A DNA stretch of 64,000 nucleotides from assembly GCF_010183535.1 (NCBI RefSeq), contig NC_071329.1:7750001-7814000 (forward strand). The letters run 5' to 3'. The notes beneath the pieces were generated by a model that worked only from the letters and a program-made list of their open reading frames with translations, was not told the DNA's origin and ran no database searches. Position numbers and translations under genes: made by a program. Below, piece by piece: positions 1 through 11,672 of the stretch; position 1 is the first letter of the stretch; the number at the start of each line of letters is the position of its first letter. The stretch comes from Caenorhabditis remanei. Its lineage: Eukaryota; Nematoda; Chromadorea; Rhabditida; Rhabditidae.

Positions 1-155
1 AAGCCAAGAAGGATTACGTGGTTGAGAAGAATTTGGGTGGATTCTGGATTTGGTCGGTTGACATGGATGATGACAGAAACAGCCTTCTCAATGCATTGAC
101 ATCGGATGATATTTGTTCGGTTGAAAGTGAAGATACTGTTGAGTATAAATGCTGA
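1..155 (+). CDS. 3' end of a chitinase-like (CHIL, GH18-derived) gene
   Basis: Only the last part of the final exon is in the window, reading from base 3 to a TGA at 153-155. It encodes the end of the barrel (NLGGFWIWSVDMDDD) and a tail with two cysteines ending in EYKC, the same ending as the next gene (KYKC). The rest of the gene lies to the left. By its tail it belongs with the CHIL genes at 398-1871, 4446-5970 and 38879-40566. The catalytic motif is outside the window, so nothing can be said about activity. Confidence 0.85.
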   Translation, partial: AKKDYVVEKNLGGFWIWSVDMDDDRNSLLNALTSDDICSVESEDTVEYKC

Positions 156-397
156 CTACTACCAATGAAAAACAACTCGTTTAATAAGATTGTAATGCTT
201 AATTCATACATAAATACTTCATTTCGCATTTTTCATTTATCAAAACACTGTTGATCATTTAGGTATCATCATTTCCTTTAAATCTAAAAAACAGGTTCTT
301 TTCGTCTTTTCTAAACATTCTTCTCCTTAGTATCAACTGTCATGTTGTCCAGTGTTGACCTTCTGTCTCTACAACAATTCCATATGATTGAAATTCA

Positions 398-1871
398 ATG
401 TCAAATTATTTCGACAGCCAATTATTATATAAATTGAGGTTAGTTACTATTAACTCTGAAAACTGGGATTTTCAAATTTTCAGCAATTATCATGATCCTG
501 CGTTCTATTGGACACCGAAAAGAGTTTTTAAGTATGCCTTAGGTACACTCTCGGTATTGGTAGTTTGTGGAATAATAGCATTTGGACTCACTTCTTTCAT
601 TTTCTTGTTCATACCTGATCTCGATTCGGTTCAAGGCTCAGTTGCTTCCACCAAATTCGCTGCAAGTATGTAAAATTTACACAAACTTTATATTATCTTC
701 ATTATCTGTATTCAGAACCACCATCATGTAGCAAACGGATAATTGGATATTACACAGAATTTGAATCAATAGACGTCACGAAAAACCAGCTCGAAAAGTT
801 GACTCATGCAGTTTTTGCTTATATCGAAATGCGATGGGATGGAAAAATTCAATTCAAGAGCGAAAAAACGAAAAATCGGTTCCTGGGACTGAAACGCAAG
901 GCGGAGAGTGTGAAGTCAGATGTGAAAGTGATGATTTCTATTGGCGGAGAGGAGAATTCACAATTCTTCGCACCGGTGACTGCTGATTCAGACAAATTCA
1001 AGTATGCATTACATCTTTTCTATTCAGTATCCTACAATTAGTTTTCAGAACATTCATCGAATCCGTCTCAAATTTCCTAGACGATCATCAAATAGATGGT
1101 GTTGATTTCTATTGGAAACGTGCAGCTGAAACAGACAAATGGCATTATATCTCAATGCTCCGAGAACTGCGACGAAAACTGAAAGATAATAAAAATGGAC
1201 ACAAGGACTATATAATATCGATTACCTTGCCTGCTGCAGGAATCGAGAACTGGGAAGTGGCATACGATTTGGATCAGACATTGGAATTTGTTGATTTCAT
1301 TAATGTCTTCTCGATGGATTTCTATGGACCATGGCCCAATCAATGGGGTACACCAGCTGGACCAACTGCTCCATTGTATTCTGGAGTTGGTGCCCGGAAG
1401 AATTTCAATATTGATTGGACAATGGAATATTACGTTTGCAAAGCAAGACAACCGTCGAAGTTCAATATCGTTGTTCCATTTTTTGTAAGATTGTGGAAAA
1501 ATGTCGAAGGTGCCGTTGAAAATGGAAAGGAAGTATACAGGAATGCTGAATTGAAAGATAACAAAGTTGAGGGAAATTCTTATATGTCACGACAAACTGC
1601 ACAGAGAGAAGGGTTCAGTTTGAAAAACTCTACATGGGATGAGCCATCCAAAAGTTCTTATATCTTCGACTCCAACGCCAAAACCTATTTGTCATTCGAA
1701 ACAGAGAAAAGCATAGAAGCGAAGAAGAAGTACGTGATTGATATGAACTTGGGAGGATTCTGGGTTTGGACGGTAGATATGGACGATGACAAAAGCAGTA
1801 TGCTGAATTCTCTGACTTCAAATGGTTTTTGTTCTGGGAAAAATGACGAAACATTGAAATATAAATGTTGA
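398..1871 (+). CDS. CHIL protein, membrane-anchored catalytically dead GH18
   Basis: Four exons (398-438, 484-665, 716-1001, 1049-1871) join in phase to 443 residues. Order: cytoplasmic tail of about 30 residues; one hydrophobic anchor around VLVVCGIIAFGLTSFIFLF; short stalk; first cysteine and strand KRIIGYYTEF; SIGG strand; then the GH18 catalytic strand, which reads DGVDFYWK where active chitinases have DGxDxDxE, so the second Asp and the proton-donor Glu are Tyr and Lys. MDFYGPW and FWVWTVDMDDD strands follow, and the protein ends with a paired-Cys tail (KYKC). It is predicted to be a type II surface protein that might bind glycan without cleaving it. In C. elegans the chil family is linked to the response to oomycetes; that role here is inference. 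The first intron is 45 nt and has no in-frame stop. Confidence 0.9.
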
Positions 1872-2159
1872 TTGTTGCTTGAAATTATCATTTCGTTGTT
1901 TTCTGAAAGTGGTTTTACACATTTTATTCATGAATGTGTGTTTTTCATTTGTTGTCTCACCTAACGTATTCATCAGCTGGGTACTTTGATTGATTAATAC
2001 TGTCACTTCTGTTGAATGTTATCTTTTTGTGAACAGTTGGAGAGAGAATGATACCTTGATACTTCGATTAGTTGAATCTATTTGATTTTTCACCGTTTTT
2101 ATCTGTTTTCAACTTATTTTTTGTCCAAGAAGTTACATTTTTGCCACTATTGGATCTCA

Positions 2160-3740
2160 ATGGAAACGAAGATTTTGAGATGGGTAAGAGTGACTTTTTT
2201 TCTGTAATCGTTTTGAAAAATCAGGTTTCCAATACATCATGGAATAGAATATGCAGAATAATTGGTATATTTTGTGCAGTGATGATAGTTTGTGGAGCTC
2301 TCGCATTGCTAATAACTCTTGTTTTATCGTATGTTTATGATTTTCCGCAAAACGATTCAGGTAAGAAATCGAGTGTGAAATCTAAAAATATCAAATTTTA
2401 AGTTGGAGTTTCATCGGCATCAAACGTACTGAGAACACGCTATCCTGTCAGTTTTAATTAAATTAGCAAACATTCAAAATGTTCATTTTTATCAGAAACG
2501 AAAAAGTGATCTACTAACTGCACAATGTGGGAAACGGGTAGTCGGATACTATTCATTTATAAACTCCGGAATGATAACAGATGACCAATTGAAAAGAATG
2601 ACTCACGTGATATTCAGTACTTTAAAACTCAAAAAAGAAGGAACTATGAGTTTCCCCACCAATGATGCACACAGAAGATTCATTGAAATGACTGAGAAAG
2701 CCAACGCAGCGAATACCGGAGTGAAAGTTATGGCGTCTATTGGTGGTTACGATAATTCAGAAATGTTTCTTTATATATTGAGAAACACCACAAGAAGAAG
2801 GTATGTTTCATTTTTAAATAATCAGATTTTTACTTTAATTTATTGATGATTCTCTGACTTCAGAACTTTCATCAACTCGATTGCTTCATTGATTTTGAAG
2901 CACAATTTGGACGGAGTAGAAATTCATTGGGTTTGGCCGTCCGGAAAAAGAGAGAAAGAAATATATTGTTCGCTCATCAAAGAAGTAAGAGAGAAACTAA
3001 CAACGATGGTATGTGAAAACTGCGAGAAGTACATTCTGACAATCCCGTTGCCGCCAGTGATTTTCGATATGCAGAATAGTTTCGACCTGGAATTTTTTGT
3101 ACAATACGTCGACTTTTTCAACGTGATATCATTCGAATACTATGGAGTTTGGGACGCTTCTGATGGAATTTATGTTGGACCGAATGCTCCATTGTTTGGA
3201 GGAAAGAGAGGAAATGTGGATGACACGATGAAATATTACACTTGCAAACTGATGGATCCAAGCAAACTAACAATGGGAATCCCATTTTATGGAAAAACTT
3301 GGAAGAATGTAAAAGAGGAAATCAACCAGACAGAGTACGAAGAAATATGCTCGATGCAAAAATGCAGAACTAACGATACATTCCAACCATCGAATATCTG
3401 GAGAATGGTATCATTGATGAATGGAAAACCTGAAGGATCTGATATTGAATATGGTGAATTAATTCGAGACCAGTGGAATTTGACATCAACGTCTTGGGAT
3501 AAACAATCAAAAAGTGAATACATCTGGGATCGGAAGAGGCGAACTATGTCGATTCTGGAGACAATGAGAACTGTGACTGCAAAGTTGAAGTATGCTTATG
3601 ACTTCAATCTGGGAGGAGTCAGTGGATTCACTGTTGACATGGACAACGAGTCATCTCTATTGGAACTTCTGTCGTTTGTTGATTTATGCTCACGCAGTCC
3701 GATCAAAGAAGTTAAATATAATTGCCAGAATGTGCTGTAA
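2160..3740 (+). CDS. CHIL protein, divergent subfamily with Cys-pair insert
   Basis: Five exons (2160-2183, 2225-2360, 2403-2446, 2496-2800, 2864-3740) give 461 residues with all phases agreeing. The 44-nt third exon is tentative because its acceptor (TTTTAAG) and donor (GTCAGT) are weak, but skipping it breaks the frame. An N-terminal anchor (MIVCGALALLITLVLSYVY) precedes the GH18-like barrel. The catalytic strand reads DGVEIHWV: both Asp positions and the Glu are changed. The later strand IPFYGKTW is closer to ordinary GH18 proteins than the PFFVRLW form of most neighbours. A segment with CSMQKC is inserted after it, shared only with the next gene. The tail keeps two Cys. Probably a non-catalytic surface protein. 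Confidence 0.85.
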
Positions 3741-3782
3741 TTGCTGAATTTACGTTCTTTTCAAAATAAAAGGATTTTCATA

Positions 3783-4231
3783 CAGTACCGTCCAAAAGGT
3801 TGTAAACTTTGGCCGTTTTCAATTGAAATTGAGCAACTTTGAAAGTGTGTCATGGTAAAACTGATTGTCCCATCAAGTAGATTTTTAATGAATTATACAG
3901 AACTAAGGTAGAACTTTGTTTTTGTAGTTGACAACTTTTTTACGGATACTCCCTGAAAAGTTATAGTCATTTTAAGACGACAGCTCAAAATTTGCACTAC
4001 TCTACACAAAAATTGGTCGATTTGAGGGAGAAATTACTTTGCCGATACGCAACTCTCTAGGGAGTGTTCGTACAAAAAAGTTGTCAACTACAAAAATGAA
4101 GTTCTACTTTTAATCTGTACAATTCATTAAAATCTACTTCATGGGACAATCAGTATTACCATGACACTCTTTCGAAGTTGGACAATTTCAACTGAAAACG
4201 GCCAAAGTTCACAACCTTTTGGACGGTACTG
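3783..4231. mobile_element. Palindromic TA-flanked MITE (Tc1/mariner type)
   Basis: A 449-bp element starts CAGTACCGTCCAAAAGG and ends with its reverse complement, flanked by TA at 3781-3782 and 4232-4233. The arms of about 170 bp match each other with a few mismatches, and no coding frame lies inside. A TA target site and CAGT termini fit a non-autonomous Tc1/mariner-derived element. It sits between two CHIL genes, so it does not interrupt a reading frame. Confidence 0.85.
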
Positions 4232-4445
4232 TATATTCGAAAGCCCGGGATAAAATAAATAATGACAATAGTCCCTTCTGAACAATACCAAATACAATCT
4301 CTAGTATCAATGACCAAAAAACCGGTTATTTCCATTTTTATGAACAATTGCAAGCGTTTTACTTCTCAAAAATCATGACGGTAAAAAAGAAAACATATTG
4401 ATTCCTTCCTAAAAAGTCATAATGTTTCCCTTTGACTGAATTCTG

Positions 4446-5970
4446 ATGTCAACAGTTTTGGATAATTTCCTATTATACCAATTAAGGTAAACTGTGTTCA
4501 TTCCAAAAACAATTGTGATATATTTCAGCAAATTCAATGAGTATGAACATCATGATAGACCGTGGACAAGGAAAAGAGTTTCAAAATATGTTGCTGTATC
4601 TGTAGTTGTTTTGTTAGTTTGTGGGATTGTCGCTTTCGGATTATCAACTGTGTTTTTCTATTTTCTTGATGGCTCGGACGACACGAGTAAGTTTTCATTT
4701 CTGAGAAAATATCACTTTCAGTTGATTTTCAAGGATACCCAATACCTCTTCCACCGGCAGCAAAATGTGGGAAGCGAATAATTGGATACTATTCTGGATG
4801 GGAACGTCGAACGATATCTGAAAATCAAGTTAGCAAATTGACACATGCTATATTTGTTGCTGTGAGAATGTATCAAAATGGTCAGATTGGATTCCACAAT
4901 TCTGAATACAGTGGAAGATTTTTTGATATGAAAAAGAAGGCGAGACGGGTGAATTCGGATATAAAAGTGATGATTGGAGTTGGCGGAAAAGGAAATTCCC
5001 AATTCTACTCTTCAATATTTGCGGATACTCAAAAGAGAAAGTGAGCTATTTTGAAATATTTCTTGTGAATGGTCTTATTTTCAGAACATTTGTGAAATCT
5101 ATTTCCGAGTTCCTCTCTACTCACAAAGTGGATGGAGTCGAAATTGATTGGACATATCCATTTGCCGATAAAGTTGACAAGAACACTACCGTAATATTTT
5201 TCAAAGAACTCCGTCAGTCATTAAAAGATTTGGAACACAAGAAGGGAGTCAAAACACCTTATCTGATAAGCATGCTGACTCCTCAAATAATATGGAATCA
5301 ATTGGATGGATATGATCTGAAAGGAATTCTCGACCATGCTGATTTTCTGAATCTGATTTCTTATGAATATTATAGTCCCTGGAATGTAAAAGAGGGAGCA
5401 TATACTGGACCTCTTGCACCCATTTATGGAGGAAAACGTGGAAATATTGATGACACGATGAAAGTTCATACATGTCAAACGCGGAAGCCAAATCAAGTGA
5501 TTCTAGGAGTTCCATTGTATGGAAAATTCTGGAGAAATGTGAAAGAGAAACCAATAAATCAGACGGAAACGATGTGTAAAGAGGAATCCTGTAGAATTGA
5601 GGATCCAGTTGATATATCGGATATTTGGAGAATTGCAGAAAAGAAAAAAGGAAAAGGATTTGGAGGTTTCATTAGTTGGAATGAGAGGGAAAGTGATGAT
5701 GTTGGAGTGATTTGGAATAAAACAGAAGAAAAATGGCACAATATTTCAAAAAGTGCATACATCTGGAGACCTGAGGATCGGATTCTGATTACATATGAAA
5801 ATAAGAGAACACTACAAGAGAAGATCAAGTATGCAATCGAGAAGAATCTGGGAGGAATCAATATTTGGTCGTTGAATATGGATGATGAGCAGGATTCAGC
5901 ATTGAGTTTGATATCGTCTGCTGAATTGTGTGATGGAAAGAAGAAAAACGAGATTATGTACAAATGTTGA
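4446..5970 (+). CDS. CHIL protein, divergent subfamily (DGVEIDWT)
   Basis: Exons 4446-4486, 4529-4686, 4722-5040 and 5085-5970 join in phase to 467 residues. The start was chosen because exon 1 has the same 41-nt length and phase as in the gene at 398. One anchor (VSVVVLLVCGIVAFGLSTVF) precedes the barrel. The catalytic strand reads DGVEIDWT; the second Asp survives but the catalytic Glu is Thr. It shares with the gene at 2160 the PLYGKFW strand and an extra Cys pair (MCKEESC), so these two form a subfamily. The tail ends in MYKC. Likely membrane-bound and inactive as a chitinase. Confidence 0.88.
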
Positions 5971-6424
5971 CGATTGAAAATTTAAAATAATGAAATATTT
6001 TAATTCAATTAATTTTCTGTTTTCAAGGTTCTTGGTTATCATTCCACGAGAAAGAGCCACCGCGGATTAGTTCGCGTATTGATACTTGTGAAGTTTTTGT
6101 CTTTGTTTAAAGATAATTTTTGAAAACTTATTGAATTGAGAACTGACTCTATTCATCGAAAATTCCCTTTCCCATGTTTGTTCTGGTTTTAAGAATATTA
6201 TTGAATTTTGGTTTGACGATGAGCATTTTCGGCTGCTTAAAGCTTCTTCATTTCCAAACTAAAAATCACCTATACTGCTAACACTTTGGTCCAAAAAACC
6301 GTTTATCAACATTTAATAAATTACAATATAATTAGAATTTATAGTCATCTAGGTATCGGCACTTATCAATTTTCGTATCACAGTTATTGTATCAAAGTTA
6401 AAAAAGAACAAACAATCACAACTA
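5971..6424. other. Intergenic, convergent 3' ends
   Basis: This 454-bp gap separates the 3' ends of the CHIL gene at 4446 and gss-1. It is AT-rich and I see no coding frame or repeat in it. Confidence 0.6.
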
Positions 6425-8138
6425 TCAGATGAATTCGTAGAGGAATGGAGTATCAACAACAGCGTACCCAGCAGCGACTCCTCCCTGAAAAGAGACAATT
6501 ATTGATTGCTTTCTTAAAATAGAAAACGATACCATAGCCGTAGTTTCTGGTTTTGTTCGGAGTAAATGTCCAGCGGTCTTGAGTTCCGGGGCATCTTTAG
6601 CTCCAAATGCGTATCCGTATATTCCCAACTCACTGACTGCTTTAGCAAATGCCACAGGTTTCTGGGCCACAACCAGATAGTTCTGAAAAATTCAGTTAAT
6701 TCAGACTTATTTCAATTTGACATACTTCAATAATCATAGGTCTCAATTTCTCCATCAAAATATAAGCGCCACGTTCTTCTTCTGGAAGTTCTTGAAGCAT
6801 TTGAACCATCTCGTCTCCAGTGTGCAATGCTGCACCTCCTTCGGTTTGTGGTTTCAAAACAAACGCGTCGGGATGTTTTTGAGCTCCTTGTACAACTTTC
6901 AGAGTGATTTCATCCTTATTTTCCAACGCCCACATTCCAGCGAAAGATGTTCGGATATCACGTGCTTCACGCGGTTTACCGACGAATCGTTCGAGAACTC
7001 CGTCTTTGGAAAGAACTTGTTGCGTTTTTTTGGTGTTAGCAACCTGTAATCCAATCCATGGAGTTTTGATAGCAGTGGACAGTTCCATGCGTTCACGTGC
7101 TTCCCATTCTGAATATGAAAATTAAGTAATAAAGAATAAACGAACTCTCACCTTTATTAGTTGGATAATGATCTGGAGAGTAACCGGCTCTGAAATACAC
7201 GATAGCCACCGGTCGTCCGTCGATAATCAAGTCGCTGCTTTCATTTAGTGACAATCTAAAAATTCACTTTTTTCAATTTTTAAAATCTTTTTAATTGAAA
7301 ACTCACTGCTCATAACATTGTGTAAGAGTCCTTCGAATAATGCATGTCATTGGAACTCCCAATTTTTCCAGCTCATATTCCACGTGACGTTGATCGATTT
7401 GATTCTGATTTACATTCTCGACGACTACAAGAACCCAAGCTGATGGATTATTGAAATGAGACCAAGCTTTGAAAAGTGCCTCAGCAATCATTGCAATCGG
7501 TTTGTTTTCAGGAATCGCTCTTTTGATGACGTCATCAGGAACTTCCAATGCTTTCAGGACTCTGATGTGCCAATCAGTGAGTCGTTGAGCATGAGCACCC
7601 ATTGACGAGGCGATATTGTTGATTTCTATCTGCTTGAGTCCGTACTCTGCTGAGAACTGATCTTTATGACACATATAATCGGATCGTTGAATCGCGAGAG
7701 TAATTGGTTGTTTTAGACCTTGTGCTTTCACTTTTTTCAAGATTTCTACCATATTCCGTGTGAATTCGTCGGTTTTCACTACATTCTTGTGAATATCAAT
7801 GAGGAAATCGAAATCATAGGCAATGTAATGGTAGAGAGAAGCGTAGAGATTCTGAATACGAACAGCATCATCGAAAACATTTTTCGGGAATGGAGAAGGA
7901 AGAAGTGTCAATGGAGTCGTTTGGCAAACAGCGCTGCTCATTTTGTCATTGGCTAGCCGCATAACGAGCCCATGAGCCTGAAAACTATATTCAAATTTAA
8001 ATATTTCTTCTTTAAAACAAGTTAAAATCTTACATGAGCGTAATCATGAAGATCACCGATTAACTCAGCCACCTTATCATCAGGAAGTGGAAGACGGGGA
8101 GCATTCAACAATAGAATCCGGTCATCTTTTTGAGCCAT
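6425..8138 (-). CDS. gss-1: Glutathione synthetase
   Basis: Six exons on the minus strand (8138-8034, 7977-7307, 7255-7152, 7108-6726, 6682-6533, 6484-6425) join in phase to 490 residues, close to the roughly 474 of animal glutathione synthetases. The enzyme joins gamma-glutamylcysteine and glycine using ATP in the cytosol, the last step of glutathione synthesis. Family segments visible include IDGRPVAIVYFRAGY, the PWIGLQVANTKKTQQVL stretch, the ATP-grasp region VLKPQTEGG...YILMEKL, and the C-terminal GGVAAGYAVVDTP, which contains the glycine-rich loop. It lies head-to-head with chch-3, 579 bp apart, a pairing that fits the C. elegans neighbourhood as I recall it. Nothing looks damaged. Confidence 0.97.
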
Positions 8139-8717
8139 TCTTGAAAAAAACATAAATGTTCGGTAAGTTTTATAACGAGATGGACGAAAAACACAACGAG
8201 AAAACATGACAAAATGAAGCGAAAGAATACGTGAGACTGGAAAATATGATGACAAAACTTGAAACGTGTGCTTTTTTGTGTTTTGTCATCATTTCTATCC
8301 AGCAAAGAGAGAGGAAAAGACCCGAAAGGATTAGATTGAATTTGGAACAGTAAGAAGAAGGAATTCAACTAGTTTTTCGATAAAATCTAGAAAAGGGACA
8401 CTCTTTGAAAAGAGTTTCTAGTGAAACATCATGTGGTTTTGATCTTTTTTAGTAGATTTGGACCGGATTCGCACCCGGAAAAGCCAGTTTTTGAGAGCAA
8501 AAACCATTTCTCGCGAGAATTTTTCGAATGCGTCAAGGAATTACTGGCACCCGGCCAGTGCCCGAGAAACGCGCAAGCTGTTTATTTTACGCTCATTTTT
8601 TTTGTTTATCAATCAAGATTTTGCAACGAAAAACAGCGTTTTTGAGCTTGTTGCTTTTTGTTATTAGCTTTTTAATTGTTTTCTTAAAAATAAATTTATT
8701 AAATGATATATTTGCAG
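8139..8717. promoter_or_regulatory. Shared divergent promoter region of gss-1 and chch-3
   Basis: The 579 bp between the two start codons must hold both promoters. At 8508-8519 lies a perfect 12-bp palindrome, TTCTCGCGAGAA, containing TCTCGCGAGA, a known core promoter motif of divergent housekeeping genes in mammals; use of it here is inference. A GC-rich stretch with an inverted repeat (CTGGC...GCCAG) follows near 8546-8562. The chch-3 start directly follows a TTTGCAG, consistent with trans-splicing or a 5' UTR intron. Confidence 0.5.
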
Positions 8718-9703
8718 ATGGGTGCCGCACAGAGTGCCGACCAAGAAGCACGTCCCGAAGTTGTACGCATCGATCGGAGCGAAATTCCAGAGGAATACAA
8801 GTAAACAATTTCTTTTCTGTCTTCAGAATTCAATAATTTTAATTCAGAACTGTCGGCGTGTCATCAGATGTCGTGAAACGTGTCAATGCTACCAGAGTCG
8901 CCGGAAACGACGGTGAAAGTGATCGTCTTAGGCAAGAATTGGCTCGTGAGCGTGAAGAAAAAGCCAGATTAAGGGAGGATATGGCAAAGTTGAGCCAGTT
9001 GCAACAGAGGAAAGTGAGTTTTATACTCTAAACCTTGCATTGAATGAACGATTTTCCAGTCCGCCGGCGTTTCTGCCCCACAAGTTGCACTTTCCGGAAA
9101 TGATTTAGAAGATAGAAAGAAGATTTTTGATGAAACTGTCGAACGAGTTCAGAAACAATTCTTCGCTTATCATCGTGAGAATGTGTGCCAAGACAATGAA
9201 ACAGTGAGTTTCGAGATTTGTGAAAAGTGAATTCAATTTTGGTTTGCAGGAAATCGTGAGATGTCTTCAGGAGAACCCAGGACGTGTTTTGAAGTGTGCA
9301 CCACTTACTGAGGTAAGATAAGATAGATAACAAATTGAAATTCAGTAAAAGTCTGTGAGATTAAAAATAATTCCTGTGAAGAAACAAATAAATAGGAAAA
9401 TTTGAAAAATCAGAAAATAACATTTGTCCATTTGAGCTGAATAAATAGTGTTTGTTTCCTAAAAACCCCTTAAAACCCAGTCACTCATTTTCAACATATA
9501 TTGGCTTTTCCTAAACTTCTGGCTTGAAAAAAATAATATTTTAAGACAACGTCTTGTTTCTAAAACTACGAAGCAAAATTTAATGTTGAAAAACTATTTA
9601 TTTCCCGAAAAGCTGACAAAAAATATCATTGAAAACATGATTTTTCCAGGCGTTCGAAAAATGTGTTGGCGACTTCAGGCAACAAGTGCTCAAAGGGAAT
9701 TGA
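8718..9703 (+). CDS. chch-3: MICOS subunit MIC19 (CHCHD3/6 family)
   Basis: Five exons (8718-8800, 8848-9013, 9060-9203, 9250-9312, 9650-9703) join in phase to 169 residues. The protein starts MGAAQS, a good N-myristoylation signal as in CHCHD3. A charged, probably coiled-coil middle (RLRQELAREREEKARLRED) is followed by a C-terminal CHCH domain with two CX9C pairs (CQDNETEIVRC and CAPLTEAFEKC). This family sits on the intermembrane side of the inner mitochondrial membrane and helps form cristae junctions through the MICOS complex. The last intron is long for this region (337 nt). Confidence 0.95.
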
Positions 9704-11672
9704 ACGTCTTCATATCGTCTAAATCCATAAAATTTCATATTTTTCGACCGTAGTATGTGTTGTATAGGTGTGTGCCCCCGTTCTCTTCAAAACTTGTATT
9801 TTTCTCAGAAAACCTCCATCCCCAAATTCTTCATTTTTTCTCGTCTATTCTTTTTTATACTTTTCAAATATCGGTTTTATAACAAGTTCTGCGAACGAGA
9901 AGATCGATAAACTTTTAGGTAAATTTTATCAGATGTCTATTCTGAAATTTTTATGTCAATCAGGCATTTCGCTCCTGTCAACATCTTTTCCAATCATACC
10001 CCCTCGATTCCCTTTTCAGCTCAACAAATAGAAATTTTAGAATGCTACATAACGTAGCTGATTTTTGGTATTACGGCCAAACACAGCTGATAACCGGACA
10101 CACAGTGGTGATGGTGATGGGCGGTTCCGTATTATCACCAGAAAATTGAGGTAAAACGGGTTATTTTTTTTAGTTCTTGCGATTAACAGTTTGGTTCATT
10201 ACATCATTACACTTACTCACTGACTTGGCTACACTTTTCAGGAAACTTTCCCTTCTTTGTATATATTTTTAACTAGTGAAATAGAAAGAACTTCCAGGAT
10301 AGAGAATATATTCTAAGAAATAGAGAAAAATAAATCTCCTGTTGTTTTCCATAAGTTTTGCTCTGCTTTCCCTCTGAAAAATGGTCTATATCCGGCGTGT
10401 GGTGTGGAAAGCGGGAGAGCTCTAGTCGTCTCGTCTTATTCAATGTTTTCGAACACAACACTCACATTTTCTGCGCATTTTCTGTTCGAACCGCCCATCT
10501 CTTCATCTTTTTCATGCCACTTTTCGCTTCATTCTGCTTCATGCACGACGTCGAGTTTTTTCTGGAGTTTTGAGGACAAAATGTTTCAAGTGGCTCCGGG
10601 AAACTACTATTGAATTGTTGGAGGTTTTAAACATATTTTCAAGAATATCAGAGCTTTGTAGTCTTTTTGTCATTTGATGCCTATTTGAGAGGAAGACAAC
10701 TGATATGATTGTTTGAACAGTTTCAGTTTTCGTTTGAACTCGGCATTTTTCTGAAACAAATTTTTGAAAAATTCCAGGAAAACTAATATAGATATGTCCA
10801 TTAGTTCACTAATCTGATATTGGAAACGGATAAGAAATCATTTCAATTCACCTACTGTGTCGGTTTTGCTGAAAAAATAGTAGAATAAGTAACGGAAAAT
10901 TTTAAAAAGTGACAGTAAGATTCTTCCTGATTTGATCGAAAAATGGAAGAACGAGTCTTTGATTTTCAATCAGATGAAGTTTTGAATTGAAATTAAGCTA
11001 ACCTGTTTAGCCAAATATTCTGACTCCCGTCACATGATCATTTTCAACTTTCAATTTCAGCCAATTAAGAGCAAAAATCACAAAAAAATGACGAAAAATG
11101 TGACCACGGAAGTAAAGTGAAAAAGTTCAAACAAACATATGTTCACCTCTCATCACGTGTCTAGATATAACACGGCCACCCAGAAAAAGAGTGCTCCTTC
11201 AGTACTTCTACGTCATAAAACCCGAAGGCATTGAGTTTCAGTCTACCTAGTTTTCCTTCTGCCTTTGTTGAATTTTCCAATTTATCTGATTCCAAAATCT
11301 CGACACCAAGACACACTGAATATTCAAATTAAAAGTCACATAGTCTCACTGAAAACATGTAATATTTCTCGGTGATGCAGAAGCTTATTGACGGGTATCT
11401 AGAAGGTGTGCGTTTTCAGTTGGGGGACACCTTTATTTACATGTTACACCTCTCCCCTCCTTCTCTTCTTCAAAAAATTTCTCGCCGCTTTATCCTCTTG
11501 TCGCAAGAGGTCGTTCGGAACTGGTTTAGTGGTGGGAGGATTTTTTGTAAATAAAAAACATTTTTTCGGTTGCAAAAAGTCATTAGGTTAGGAGGTCACA
11601 ACTGGAACTTCTAGCTTTACCTTCACCGAATTTAGTGAAGGATACTGTATTTGAATTCACTTTTTTTTGAAG
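9704..11672. other. Intergenic, no gene seen
   Basis: About 2 kb between chch-3 and the first exon of the TMEM86 gene. It is AT-rich with short low-complexity runs. Open frames present have no family features and no splice-consistent partners. No tRNA-like or transposon structure was recognised. Confidence 0.5.
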
